Shown: positions 7,305 to 14,863, counted from the stretch's first letter. The stretch: 14,863 nt of DNA from SAR202 cluster bacterium (GCA_009392675.1 VFFY01000167.1:1-14863); one strand, 5' to 3'. Translations and numbers: made by a program. The notes: generated by a model from the sequence alone, not told the origin.

Positions 7305-7338
7305 GGGGCTTTTTTGGGGTCTGTGATAACCTAGCCCC
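7305..7338 (+). other. Possible hairpin between rnc and the ThDP enzyme gene
   Basis: GGGGCT (7305-7310) can pair with AGCCCC (7333-7338), and inside it GGT (7318-7320) with ACC (7329-7331). A second GGGG run (7316-7319) competes for the same C-tract. T-runs lie inside rather than after the structure, so it is not a standard intrinsic terminator. Possibly a leader structure of the following gene. Confidence 0.25.
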
Positions 7339-7378
7339 CGTTAACTAAGTTCAATCCGATTTTCAGGAGATATTTCAG

Positions 7379-9022
7379 ATGGTGAAAGTAAGCGGTAATT
7401 ATCTTATTGCTAGGACCTTGAAGGAAGAAGGGGTTGATACCCTGTTTTACCTAATGGGTGGACCCAATTTCGATACTATTATGGAGTGTCAAGATGTAGG
7501 CATTCGAACCGTAGACTTTCGGCACGAGCAGGCTGCTGCTATGGCTGCCCATGCATACTCTCGCGTCACAGGAAAACCTAGTGTGGTAATGGCTGCTTCT
7601 GGACCTGGTACTTTAAATTTATTGACAGGCGTCTATACCGCATCTATTGACTGTGCCCCCATGGTTATTTTGGGTGGGGCTAGTGCAGTGCATGAAATAG
7701 GAAGAGACACTTTCCAGGAAGTAGACCAGGTAGGCATAATGCAACCGTTGTGCAAATATTGGCACAGACCCACTATGGCCTCTAGATTCCCGGAAGTTGT
7801 GAGTACTGCATACCGACAGGCTCAGAGTGGTAGGCCGGGGCCCGTATATATTGATTGCGGTGGAGATGTACTTTACGAGGAGGTGGAAGAGGAATCGGTA
7901 CCAACACCTTCAAGGGCGCTCGAGCGTACCAGACCAGTGGCTACTTCTGGAGATATTGAAAGGGCTATGGCACTTATTGCCAACGCGGAAAGGCCGTTGT
8001 TATTTGCGGGTGGTGGTGCTTTTTTTTCTGGGGCCGCCCCAGAATTAGAAAAATTTGTGGATGTAACTAGTATTCCCTTTTACACAGCTCCCATGTCAAG
8101 AGGTTTAGTTCCAGAAGACCATGCTGTTTCGTTTCAAGGAGCACGTTCCACTGCGATGAGAGAATCAGATGTTGTGTTAGTAGTTGGGACCAGAATGAAT
8201 TGGATGATGAATTATGGGCAACGCTTTGCACCGAATGCAAAGATCATACAAATAGATATTAATGAAGCGGAGCTCGGTCATAATAGGGATGTGGAAATGG
8301 GCATTTTTGGAGATGCCAAGGCAGTCATGGCTCAATTACTGGAATTAGCCCAACAAAGGAGTCCAGATTTTTCCGGTGCACTGGAATCTCCTTGGATTGT
8401 AGGGTTACGTGAAGCCAATGAAAAAAGAATAGCCCAAACAGCCCCATTGCTTAATTCGGATCAGACACCTATACACCCTTTGCGCTTATGTAAAGAAATA
8501 GACGAATTTTTGGACAGAGATGCCATCGTCTCGGTGGACGGAAACGAGATTTTGCATTTCGGAAGGCAATCTATATCGACATATTTGCCTGGTCATCGGC
8601 TAAATTCTGGTGTTACTGGGACAATGGGTGTGGGATTACCGTATGGGATTGGAGCGCAAATAGCCAAACCAGACAAACAGGTTCTTGTGTTGCACGGCGA
8701 TGGGTCTATGGGTATGAACGCCATGGAAATTGATACTGCAGTACGACACAATCTGCCAGTAGTGACCGTGATAAGTAACAATGAAGGTTGGACTGCTCGT
8801 ACCCCTGGTAAGAGAAAACCCGGTCGAGAATTAGGATTCACCGAGTTTCACCGTATTGCAGAGGCCCTGCACGGCTATGGGGAGAAGGTGGAGGAGCCTA
8901 CTGAGATCAAACCTGCCTTAGATAGGGCTTTTTCGAGTGGAAAGCCGGCTGTAGTTAATGTGAGAGTTGAACCCACTTCCGCTGGTGTATCTAGATCATG
9001 GGGTGGTTCCAGAATGGAATAA
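7379..9022 (+). CDS. Thiamine-diphosphate-dependent enzyme, acetolactate synthase / 2-hydroxyacyl-CoA lyase superfamily
   Basis: 547 aa with the three-domain layout of POX/ALS-type ThDP enzymes. The N-terminal PYR domain has the cofactor-activating Glu50 in DFRHEQAAAMAAHAYSR, plus ASGPGTLNLLTG and GRDTFQEVDQVGI. The central domain spans roughly 190-340 (VVLVVGTRMNW, AKIIQIDINEAELG). The C-terminal PP domain has the ThDP/Mg motif from HGDGSMGMNAMEID (439-452) to the paired Asn467-Asn468, about 25 residues on. The ALS-like FQE and SGRPGPVYID motifs suggest acetolactate synthase ancestry. Oxalyl-CoA decarboxylase, 2-hydroxyacyl-CoA lyase or glyoxylate carboligase are equally possible, and no ilvN/ilvC neighbour supports valine synthesis. 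The start is fixed by AGGAGA at 7365-7370, eight bases upstream. It stands alone between rnc and the unknown 9194 gene. The superfamily is secure; the substrate is not. Confidence 0.85.
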   Translation: MVKVSGNYLIARTLKEEGVDTLFYLMGGPNFDTIMECQDVGIRTVDFRHEQAAAMAAHAYSRVTGKPSVVMAASGPGTLNLLTGVYTASIDCAPMVILGGASAVHEIGRDTFQEVDQVGIMQPLCKYWHRPTMASRFPEVVSTAYRQAQSGRPGPVYIDCGGDVLYEEVEEESVPTPSRALERTRPVATSGDIERAMALIANAERPLLFAGGGAFFSGAAPELEKFVDVTSIPFYTAPMSRGLVPEDHAVSFQGARSTAMRESDVVLVVGTRMNWMMNYGQRFAPNAKIIQIDINEAELGHNRDVEMGIFGDAKAVMAQLLELAQQRSPDFSGALESPWIVGLREANEKRIAQTAPLLNSDQTPIHPLRLCKEIDEFLDRDAIVSVDGNEILHFGRQSISTYLPGHRLNSGVTGTMGVGLPYGIGAQIAKPDKQVLVLHGDGSMGMNAMEIDTAVRHNLPVVTVISNNEGWTARTPGKRKPGRELGFTEFHRIAEALHGYGEKVEEPTEIKPALDRAFSSGKPAVVNVRVEPTSAGVSRSWGGSRME

Positions 9023-9031
9023 CTTGCAAGT

Positions 9032-9072
9032 GTGCCTTGGAGTTTTTTGAATCACTTATAAACTCAAGGCAC
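9032..9072 (+). other. Long imperfect hairpin after the ThDP enzyme gene
   Basis: GTGCCTTG[G]AGTTT (9032-9045) pairs with AAACTCAAGGCAC (9060-9072), giving 13 base pairs with one bulged G and a 14-base loop. It starts ten bases after the TAA of the preceding gene. There is no T-run after it, so it is more likely an mRNA 3'-end protecting structure or weak terminator than a textbook intrinsic terminator. Confidence 0.45.
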
Positions 9073-9136
9073 TTCCCACTCTGAATTTATGAACTTTAAA
9101 GCTCAATTCAAACAATTTCTCTATCTCGAGAATCCT

Positions 9137-9153
9137 TTACCGTAATTTGGTAA
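9137..9153 (+). repeat. Short inverted repeat upstream of the 455-aa gene
   Basis: TTACC-n7-GGTAA lies 40 bases before the next start codon. A weak promoter reading overlaps it: TTTACC (-35-like), 17 bases, then AATAAG (4/6). It could be an operator for the downstream gene. The evidence is only the symmetry and the position. Confidence 0.25.
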
Positions 9154-9193
9154 TATCCAATAAGGCTGACGAAAAAATAAAAGAGGTGTTTTC

Positions 9194-10561
9194 ATGATTG
9201 ATTTACTGTCCATTGCGCGAACAGAGGCCGATGGAGGTGATTTACTTAACCTTTTGTCTGGATTGTTCGAACCTTCTGAAGTAAGGCCAGAAGGTTATTC
9301 AGATGCAGTTGTGTGGCAAGGTGGTAATCATGACGGTGCCGTGAATCCTGTCGCCCACTCCTTGACGGATGCCTATGCTCTCCTTGGTACCATCGCTGCA
9401 GTAGACATACTGGGTCTGCCATTTTATGCCGTCCCTATGTGGTCACAATATAGGCATGATACAAAATTAGCTTCTTTAGGGTGGTTTGGAAACATGCCAT
9501 GTACCTCAATTAAATGGTCGACAGCAGGAGACGCTTATGTCAACGATGGGCAGGGCAATAAGGTTGTCGTGATGGGAAAGTCAGCTAATGCCCCCCTCAG
9601 AACCCAGGCAGGGGTCTACTGCAATGTTAGACCGTATGGTCCCATTACTGTTGTTAGGTGCATGCCATGCCTACCATATTCACAGGATAGGGATAAATTT
9701 GTAGTGGATGATGCAGGAATTGTCCATTCAGAAATGAATACACCAGGTATTCAAATGGCCTACGCTAATCGACTTTTCCTCAAAATGGTAAACGATAGCG
9801 GCCATCTAGGCCGGGTAGCAATGAAACCTACCCAGGCTATGGAAGATGGTATCAATGCTGGTTTGCATTCGTGGTTACTAAAAGGCACCAAATTTGATGT
9901 AGGACGAAGATACGCGGTTGACCCCTATGACGAACATAAAGAGAGAGTTGACAGGATAGTTTCATTGCTACCGCCAGACTTTAAGGACGGGATGGAAAAT
10001 TGGGGAGGTAAGATCGAACAACATATCTCAGACACCAATTATGGCTTATTAATCTGGGATCTTATTGAAAAACGGGACACTATAGTGCTGGCTACCGATT
10101 TGGATGGAGATAGATTGACTGACCTCCTCGCAGATATTTCAGACCCCCTACGGGCCTTTGGGGATAAGGTGGTACAGCACGTTGGTAAAAATGTGAATAT
10201 GTGGGATGCTTGGTCTGAAATGGGATACACCACTGGTAATGGACGGGACATGACTTCAGTTATGCATAGGATGGATGGTCCACCAATACATGAACAAACA
10301 CTTGGCTCTGCGGATGCGATGTTGCTTAGGCTCCTAGACGGAGATGAATCTTTGGGTGGGACGAAGAGGCCATATGATCCTCGTATCCATTTTGTCCTAA
10401 TACGGGACGCCTATATAGACGCCAATCCTGGTAATTCTGAATTGAGGAACTGGTTAGACTCCTCATTAGAAGTTTTTGACGGGATATACGGAGAAAACAG
10501 ACCTGGCTTCTTGGAAGGGTATAAAGCCCTTAAAGGAGCAATCACTCCTTGGGGATCTTAA
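9194..10561 (+). CDS. Uncharacterised 455-aa protein
   Basis: I do not recognise this family. The frame has good coding character (steady codon use like its neighbours, no low-complexity stretches) and a clear ribosome site, AGAGGTG at 9182-9188, five bases before the ATG. It looks like a soluble, cytoplasmic alpha/beta protein, with no signal peptide and no long hydrophobic segment. It is rich in Asp, Gly, Asn and His. Features worth searching: GGNHDGAVNP (43-52), four cysteines (103, 143, 156, 159) with the last two forming CMPC in VVRCMPCLPYSQDRD, and the acidic ATDLDGDRLTD segment. The conserved-looking His/Asp/Cys could mean a metal-binding enzyme, but that is speculation. It follows the ThDP enzyme on the same strand after 171 bases containing a hairpin, so cotranscription is uncertain. 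It converges on glyA with 37 bases between the stops. Confidence 0.8.
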   Translation: MIDLLSIARTEADGGDLLNLLSGLFEPSEVRPEGYSDAVVWQGGNHDGAVNPVAHSLTDAYALLGTIAAVDILGLPFYAVPMWSQYRHDTKLASLGWFGNMPCTSIKWSTAGDAYVNDGQGNKVVVMGKSANAPLRTQAGVYCNVRPYGPITVVRCMPCLPYSQDRDKFVVDDAGIVHSEMNTPGIQMAYANRLFLKMVNDSGHLGRVAMKPTQAMEDGINAGLHSWLLKGTKFDVGRRYAVDPYDEHKERVDRIVSLLPPDFKDGMENWGGKIEQHISDTNYGLLIWDLIEKRDTIVLATDLDGDRLTDLLADISDPLRAFGDKVVQHVGKNVNMWDAWSEMGYTTGNGRDMTSVMHRMDGPPIHEQTLGSADAMLLRLLDGDESLGGTKRPYDPRIHFVLIRDAYIDANPGNSELRNWLDSSLEVFDGIYGENRPGFLEGYKALKGAITPWGS

Positions 10562-10598
10562 ATTACTTTTAATTGCATTATTGACTAACCTTTTTAGG

Positions 10599-11840
10599 CT
10601 AGCTGGTGATGCCCGGGACAGGAAAACGGGAAGTTAGTTCCAGAATCTCATGCTTGACACTTTCCTCCACCGAGGGATCCTCAATGTTGGTGAGGACCTT
10701 TAGTATTAGCTTACCCACAGTAGTTGCCTCTTGTACTTTCATTCCCCTACTTGTGACGGCTGGTGTGCCGAGTCTGATGCCGCTAGCCTGCCTTGGTGGT
10801 TTTGTATCAAACGGAATAGCATTCCTATTGATTACGATGTTTGCTTTACCAAGTGATTCTTCAGCTTGTTTTCCAGATATTCCTATTGGAGTCACGTCAA
10901 CCAATGTCATGTGATTATCTGTCCCTCCAGAAACCAAACGTAACCCACCCTGCCGCAAGCTTTCAGCTAATGCTTTCGCATTAGCGACTACCTGTTTTTG
11001 ATATTCCACGAATTCATCCGTTGCAGCTTCTTTAAAGGCAACAGCTTTTGCAGCGATGGTGTGCTCTAGAGGGCCACCTTGCATATTGGGGAAGACAGCG
11101 CTATTTAAGGCTTTACCCATTTCAGTTTTACCCAAAATGATTCCACCCCTGGGGCCTCTTAAAGTTTTATGAGTGGTAGATGTAACAATATCAGCACTTT
11201 CTACCGGGGAAGGGTGAATGCCTGCTGCGACTAGCCCAGAAATATGGGCCATGTCGACCATAAGTTTTGCATTAACAGAATCAGCTATTTGTCTAAATTT
11301 TTCAAAATTTATGATTCTGGTGTATGCGGATGCGCCTGCTACTATCAGTTTGGGCTTGCATTCTTTTGCTATTTTGCTGACTTCTAGAAAATCTATAGTC
11401 TCAAGTTCTCGATCCACCTCATAAGGGACAAAATTATAAAGTTTGGCAGAGAAATTCACCTGGCTACCGTGGGTTAAATGACCTCCATGATCTAATCCCA
11501 TACCCATCACAGTGTCACCAGGCTGCAATGATGCAAAGTACGCAGCCATATTGGCCTGCGCTCCACTATGAGGCTGCACATTAGCATAGTCAGCATGAAA
11601 TAAAGATTTCACTCTGTCTATCGCCAATTGTTCCACTACATCAACATATTCACATCCGCCGTAATACCTCCTCCCTGGGTAACCCTCCGCATATTTATTT
11701 GTGAATACAGATCCTTGGGCTTCTAGCACAGCTGTGCTAGCGTAATTTTCAGAGGCTATTAGATTGATATTATCTTGCTGGCGTCTCTTTTCATTTTCTA
11801 TGGCATCAGATATTTCTGAGTCAATGTTCTGTAACTTCAT
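10599..11840 (-). CDS. glyA: Serine hydroxymethyltransferase
   Basis: PLP enzyme interconverting serine plus tetrahydrofolate with glycine plus 5,10-methylene-tetrahydrofolate, the main source of one-carbon units. Full length at 413 aa. Motifs: NLIASENYAS (26-35), GYPGRRYYGGCEYVD (53-67), NVQPHSGAQAN, LDHGGHLTHGS, VDMAHISGLVAAG (195-207), and the PLP-binding Lys225 in STTHKTLRGPRGG. The start is set by AAGGAG (11848-11853), seven bases upstream of the ATG. It is transcribed convergently to the 9194 gene and divergently from thrC. It could cooperate with threonine synthase (glycine/threonine pool) and with the pterin branch started by folE, though they are in separate transcripts. No glycine riboswitch was found in its 5' region. 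Confidence 0.97.
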   Translation of the reverse strand: MKLQNIDSEISDAIENEKRRQQDNINLIASENYASTAVLEAQGSVFTNKYAEGYPGRRYYGGCEYVDVVEQLAIDRVKSLFHADYANVQPHSGAQANMAAYFASLQPGDTVMGMGLDHGGHLTHGSQVNFSAKLYNFVPYEVDRELETIDFLEVSKIAKECKPKLIVAGASAYTRIINFEKFRQIADSVNAKLMVDMAHISGLVAAGIHPSPVESADIVTSTTHKTLRGPRGGIILGKTEMGKALNSAVFPNMQGGPLEHTIAAKAVAFKEAATDEFVEYQKQVVANAKALAESLRQGGLRLVSGGTDNHMTLVDVTPIGISGKQAEESLGKANIVINRNAIPFDTKPPRQASGIRLGTPAVTSRGMKVQEATTVGKLILKVLTNIEDPSVEESVKHEILELTSRFPVPGITS

Positions 11841-11875
11841 TTATTACTCCTTCATCAATGTCTAGAAAAGATATT

Positions 11876-11903
11876 AGTCTAATGTTAATTCACTCGGGAT
11901 CAA
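11876..11903 (-). promoter_or_regulatory. Possible glyA promoter
   Basis: Minus strand: TTGATC (11898-11903, 4/6 match) and TAGACT (11876-11881, 4/6 match) with a 16-base spacer, 36 bases upstream of the glyA ATG. Moderate matches only, but no better pair is seen in the 232-base divergent region. Confidence 0.3.
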
Positions 11904-11942
11904 AAAATTAAAGTGAGTAAGCCTTTTGAATTTCATTAGTCT

Positions 11943-11948
11943 TATAAT
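11943..11948 (+). promoter_or_regulatory. Possible -10 box of the thrC operon
   Basis: A perfect TATAAT on the plus strand, about 125 bases before thrC, lacking a convincing -35 at 16-18 bases. A second candidate pair, TTGCTA and TAGAGT with a 17-base spacer, lies about 30 bases further on. If real, the transcript has a leader of over 100 bases. The rest of the 11841-12072 gap shows no further feature I can support. Confidence 0.3.
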
Positions 11949-12072
11949 AGATCACCTTGTCTCGATAGTGTTGCTAGAGAAGTATTGCTGCTGTAGAGTA
12001 TTTGAAGGCATTGACCACGCCTATATCATGCAGAAAAAAATATACAAAGAAGGAACGTGACGGCCTTTTACC

Positions 12073-13128
12073 ATGGGCAAAGGTATCATCGAAACTTATA
12101 AAAAATTCCTTCCTATTAATTCCAAGACTCCTGTTTTTTCCCTGGGGGAAGGAAACACCCCTCTGGTTAAATCTAGAAACATAGTGGATGAGATAGGCTG
12201 CAAATCACTACTTTTTAAACTTGAAGGTTGCAACCCGACTGGCTCATTTAAAGACAGGGGTATGGTAGTGGCAGTAGCTAAAGCCGTCGAAAAAGGGATC
12301 AGTTCGATAGCCTGTGCTTCAACAGGTAATACTAGCGCCTCTGCGGCTGCGTATGGAGCCTATTTGGGACTTAGAACCACCTTGATCGTGCCAAAAGGAA
12401 ATGTGGCCAGAGGTAAACTGGCTCAAGCGGTTGCATATGGTGCACATATAGCAATGATTGACGGTAATTTTGATAAAGCCTTGGAAATTACTCGTGAGTT
12501 GTGTAAAAGGCATCCTGTGGAGCTTGTAAATTCACTAAATCCCAACCGTATAGAAGGTCAAAAGACTGCTTCTTTTGAGATTGTCGAAGAACTCGGGATG
12601 GCACCTGACGATCTCTTTATCCCAGTTGGCAACGCTGGTAATATCACAGCATATTGGAAAGGCTTTAAGGAAGCCTTTGAAAGTGGGCTTTCAGATAATT
12701 TGCCTGTTATGAATGGGTATCAAGCATCTGGGGCCGCCCCAATAGTTGACGGAGCCATTGTAGAGGAACCTCGTACAGTAGCATCTGCTATACGGATCGG
12801 TAATCCCGCTAGTTGGGAATTAGCCTTGAAAGCTCGAGATGAATCGAATGGTTTCATCGATAAAGTTAATGATGATGAAATTCTCAGTACATATCGCAGG
12901 TTAGCATCTGATGAGGGCATTTTTTGCGAACCAGCTTCTGCGGCGTCACTGGCAGGTTTATTAAAGAGGGTCAATTCAGGTGAATCTTTTGAAGGTAAAA
13001 CCATTGTATGTGTTATCACTGGGAACGGTCTTAAGGACCCAGATATAGCAAATGAAATAAAACCAGTTTCTCTAAATGAATATCCGGCTCAAATCGAATC
13101 AGTGGAGGAGGCTCTTTCCTTATCATGA
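12073..13128 (+). CDS. thrC: Threonine synthase
   Basis: PLP enzyme converting O-phosphohomoserine to threonine, the last step of threonine synthesis. The 351-aa length fits the short class of fold-type II threonine synthases. The PLP Lys60 is in LEGCNPTGSFKDRGM (50-64), with SLGEGNTPLVKSRN (23-36), the SxGNTSASAAAYGAY phosphate/substrate loop, VPVGNAGNITAYWKGF, and a C-terminal CVITGNGLKDPD. An in-frame TGA at 12058 limits the start to ATG 12073. The nearest purine-rich site (AAGGA, about 12049-12054) is 18 bases away, unusually far, so initiation may be weak or leaderless-like. It heads a tight plus-strand operon, with its TGA overlapping the folE ATG. Confidence 0.95.
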   Translation: MGKGIIETYKKFLPINSKTPVFSLGEGNTPLVKSRNIVDEIGCKSLLFKLEGCNPTGSFKDRGMVVAVAKAVEKGISSIACASTGNTSASAAAYGAYLGLRTTLIVPKGNVARGKLAQAVAYGAHIAMIDGNFDKALEITRELCKRHPVELVNSLNPNRIEGQKTASFEIVEELGMAPDDLFIPVGNAGNITAYWKGFKEAFESGLSDNLPVMNGYQASGAAPIVDGAIVEEPRTVASAIRIGNPASWELALKARDESNGFIDKVNDDEILSTYRRLASDEGIFCEPASAASLAGLLKRVNSGESFEGKTIVCVITGNGLKDPDIANEIKPVSLNEYPAQIESVEEALSLS

Positions 13129-13715
13129 CTGAATCGGTGGACTCTACTAAAGCAGGAGGGGGTTTTGATTCTGATAGGATCAGGTCGGCTGTCCATGAAA
13201 TTTTGGTTTCGATAGGGGAGAACCCGGAAAGGGAAGGTCTGTTAGATACACCAAATAGGGTCGTGGAATTATATCGGGACATATTTTCCGGGTTGCGATC
13301 TGACCCTGAAGAAGTACTAAGCGTTTTTTTTGAGGAAAACCATACTGAGCCGGTAGCTTTTACAGATATTTCTTTCAATTCAATTTGCGAGCATCATTTA
13401 CTGCCATTTTATGGTTACGCTCATATAGCTTATATACCAAAAGGCAGGGTGATTGGCGCAAGCAAAGTTTCTCGATTGGTTGATGTGTTGGCTAAAAGGC
13501 CTCAGATTCAAGAAAGGCTAACGACTCAAATAGCAGACATTGTTTATCGATGCCTGGATGCGAGTGCAAGTTACGTTTTTATGTCTGCAGAGCATATGTG
13601 CATGACTTTGCGAGGGGTTAAGAAAACCGATGGCAAGATAGTCACATCTGCGCAAAGAGGAGGGGAGCAGGAGGTTAAACAATTGATAAAAATTATACGG
13701 TTATCTAAATCGTAA
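13125..13715 (+). CDS. folE: GTP cyclohydrolase I (type IA)
   Basis: Converts GTP to 7,8-dihydroneopterin triphosphate, the first step to tetrahydrofolate; cytoplasmic homodecamer in this family. The 196-aa length is typical. Zn ligands Cys88 and His91 lie in ICEHHLLPFYGYAHIAYIP and Cys159 in SAEHMCMTLRGVKK. Catalytic His90 and His157 are present, as is the QERLTTQIAD substrate motif (129-138) and the N-terminal DTPNRVVELYRD helix. The ATG overlaps the thrC stop by four bases (ATGA), so translation is likely coupled; GGAGGAGG at 13104-13111 lies inside thrC, 13 bases upstream. With glyA nearby it supplies the folate carrier used by SHMT, although the two genes are on different transcripts. 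Confidence 0.97.
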   Translation: MTESVDSTKAGGGFDSDRIRSAVHEILVSIGENPEREGLLDTPNRVVELYRDIFSGLRSDPEEVLSVFFEENHTEPVAFTDISFNSICEHHLLPFYGYAHIAYIPKGRVIGASKVSRLVDVLAKRPQIQERLTTQIADIVYRCLDASASYVFMSAEHMCMTLRGVKKTDGKIVTSAQRGGEQEVKQLIKIIRLSKS

Positions 13716-13723
13716 GAGGTGAA

Positions 13724-14695
13724 ATGGGCTATTTTGAAAACGATGACCAGCTTGAAAAAGCTTGGTCACACATGCTTCCTAACTGCTACTTAAACACTAT
13801 ATTTATTACCCCTGAGTGGCAAGCAACTTGGTGGAAAAGATTTAAATATAATTGCACTCCCCTAATTGAGATCGTTACATCTGGTAAGGAAGCAATCGGT
13901 GTAATTCCGTTATTGTGTGAGGGTGAAGAGGCGACATTTATAGGCGACTCTAATGTTTATGACTACATGGATTTCCCGGTACTAAAAGGCCATGGAGAAG
14001 AATTTTTCTCAATGGCATGGGACCGTTTAAAATCCATGGATTGGAAGAGTCTACGTCTTGAATCCATACCAGAAGATTCTCCCACACTTAAATACCTTCC
14101 TCATATCGCCAAGCTTGATGGATTTGAAGTTGATTTACATGAATCGGATACTACCCCTTGTATGGAACTACCTGACTCCTGGGATGGCTACCTCGCCGGA
14201 CTTAGAAAGAAAGACCGCCACGAGTTGAGGCGTAAGCTTAGGAGACTTGAATCCAATACTGACTTTAAACAGTATACGGTTCAAATAACCCAAGATTCGG
14301 TTGAAAAAAGCATGGAGGAATTTTTCCGTTTAATGGCTTTGAGCAGCGATGATAAAGGTGCTTTTCTAACAGTTCAAAACAAGGAATTTTTTGTCGATTT
14401 AGCTTTACGATTTTCAGCTACAGATCAATATAAATTGTTTTTTATGGAAATAGAAGGAGCCAAAGTGGCGGCTTGTATATGTTTCTCATACGAAGGCACT
14501 TATCTTTTGTACAACAGTGGCTATGATCCAGAAAAATCTTCACTGAGTGTCGGTTTGCTTAATAAAGCTCTCACGATCCAAGAAGCCATTAGGTTGGATG
14601 TAAAAGAATATAACTTTCTCAGAGGCACGGAGCGGTATAAATATCATTTGGGTGCAAGTGATCGGGCGGTTTTCGATTTGGTAGTGAGTCGCTAA
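13724..14695 (+). CDS. CelD/FemAB-like GNAT-fold acyltransferase
   Basis: A 323-aa protein of the BioF2/CelD/FemAB-like acetyltransferase group. These double-GNAT-fold proteins transfer acyl or aminoacyl groups, often to cell-envelope glycans or glycolipids. Seen here: the N-terminal TPEWQATWWKRF motif (about 28-39) typical of this group, a basic LRKKDRHELRRKLRRLE segment (about 157-173), the second GNAT core around FFMEIEGAKVAACICFSYEGTYLLYNSGYDP, and the C-terminal YNFLRGTERYKYHLGA that matches the family's FLRGxExYKxxxG signature. It starts nine bases after folE with AAGAGG four bases before the ATG, and is followed 13 bases later by a glycosyltransferase. That pairing suggests glycan or glycolipid decoration. 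No signal peptide or membrane segment. The precise substrate is unknown. Confidence 0.75.
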   Translation: MGYFENDDQLEKAWSHMLPNCYLNTIFITPEWQATWWKRFKYNCTPLIEIVTSGKEAIGVIPLLCEGEEATFIGDSNVYDYMDFPVLKGHGEEFFSMAWDRLKSMDWKSLRLESIPEDSPTLKYLPHIAKLDGFEVDLHESDTTPCMELPDSWDGYLAGLRKKDRHELRRKLRRLESNTDFKQYTVQITQDSVEKSMEEFFRLMALSSDDKGAFLTVQNKEFFVDLALRFSATDQYKLFFMEIEGAKVAACICFSYEGTYLLYNSGYDPEKSSLSVGLLNKALTIQEAIRLDVKEYNFLRGTERYKYHLGASDRAVFDLVVSR

Positions 14696-14708
14696 TGAAG
14701 AGGATGAA

Positions 14709-14863
14709 ATGAAGATAGGATTGGTTAGTTTCCACACTTGCCCAACGGCTGATCTGGGCGAAAAAGATGCTGGTGGTATGAATGTATACCTTCTTAATCT
14801 TGCAGCCAAGCTGGATTCAATGGGTCACACGGTTTATGTTTTCACTCGGAGCCATGAACATTC
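14709..14863 (+). CDS. GT4-family glycosyltransferase, partial (N-terminus only)
   Basis: The first 51 codons of a glycosyltransferase with a GT-B fold, cut by the right edge. The start MKIGLVSFHTCP is followed by DAGGMNVYLLNLAAKLDSMGHTVYVFTRS, the N-terminal nucleotide-sugar transferase pattern shared by MshA (D-inositol-3-phosphate glycosyltransferase) and sucrose-phosphate synthase-like GT4 enzymes. AGAGGA lies just upstream, with the ATG 13 bases after the preceding stop, so it belongs to the thrC-folE-acyltransferase run. The acceptor cannot be determined from this fragment. Confidence 0.8.
   Translation, partial: MKIGLVSFHTCPTADLGEKDAGGMNVYLLNLAAKLDSMGHTVYVFTRSHEH

Noticed and set aside
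10562..10598. Bidirectional terminator between the 455-aa gene and glyA
   Set aside because: Only a CTA-a-CC/GG-c-TAG pairing broken by a mismatch is present; too weak to call.
12028..12072. Second in-frame TGA (12058-12060) ahead of thrC as another selenocysteine codon
   Set aside because: The residues before it do not resemble threonine synthase, no family Cys aligns there, and the conserved protein begins after ATG 12073; it is an ordinary upstream stop.
11841..12072. Glycine riboswitch or T-box in the glyA/thrC divergent region
   Set aside because: No paired aptamer-like helices, T-box sequence or terminator/antiterminator pair could be found by eye.
1..14863. Mobile element, CRISPR array, tRNA or defence system
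   Set aside because: No transposase or nuclease-like frames, no regularly spaced repeats and no tRNA-like cloverleaf were seen; gene content is chromosomal metabolism.

Overview
The window is a compact, AT-rich bacterial chromosome segment (low-to-mid 40s % GC by eye) with short intergenic gaps. It has no tRNA, rRNA, IS element or CRISPR array that I can see. The protein flavour (an alpha-type and a beta-type glutamine synthetase side by side, a short PLP threonine synthase, a CelD/FemAB-like acyltransferase next to a GT4 glycosyltransferase) fits a free-living Chloroflexota bacterium of the marine Dehalococcoidia/SAR202 kind. An actinobacterial-type relative is the main alternative. This taxonomic call is an inference.

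Left third (1-5731, minus strand): a nitrogen-assimilation block transcribed leftwards in the order glnA (beta-like, 477 aa), glnA (alpha-like, 445 aa), gltB (N-terminal 914 codons, running off the left edge). Together these make the GS-GOGAT route: ammonia plus glutamate to glutamine, then glutamine plus 2-oxoglutarate to glutamate. A terminator-like hairpin and a separate sigma70-type promoter lie between the two glnA genes, while gltB follows the second glnA after only 31 bases. Upstream of the first glnA is a four-half-site, 11-bp-periodic GTTAC/GTAAC array resembling the box of the OmpR-type nitrogen regulator GlnR, centred near -41.5 of a plausible start. The beta-like enzyme has Phe where adenylylated enzymes carry the modified Tyr.

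Middle (5732-7289, plus strand): divergent from glnA is a small DsbA/HCCA-isomerase-family thioredoxin-fold protein. Its reading frame contains an in-frame TGA exactly at the active-site Cys position (codon 14), followed by a hairpin resembling a bacterial SECIS. This is most simply a selenoprotein, and an ORF caller would truncate it to a GTG at 6030. It is followed 18 bases later by rnc (RNase III).

Right half: a ThDP enzyme of the acetolactate synthase superfamily (7379-9022) and a 455-aa protein I do not recognise (9194-10561) run on the plus strand. Convergent to them is glyA (SHMT, minus), and divergent from glyA is a tight plus-strand run of thrC, folE (4-base overlap), a CelD/FemAB-like acyltransferase and the start of a GT4 glycosyltransferase cut by the right edge. 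glyA, thrC and folE touch one-carbon, glycine/threonine and pterin metabolism. The last two genes look like envelope or glycoconjugate biosynthesis.
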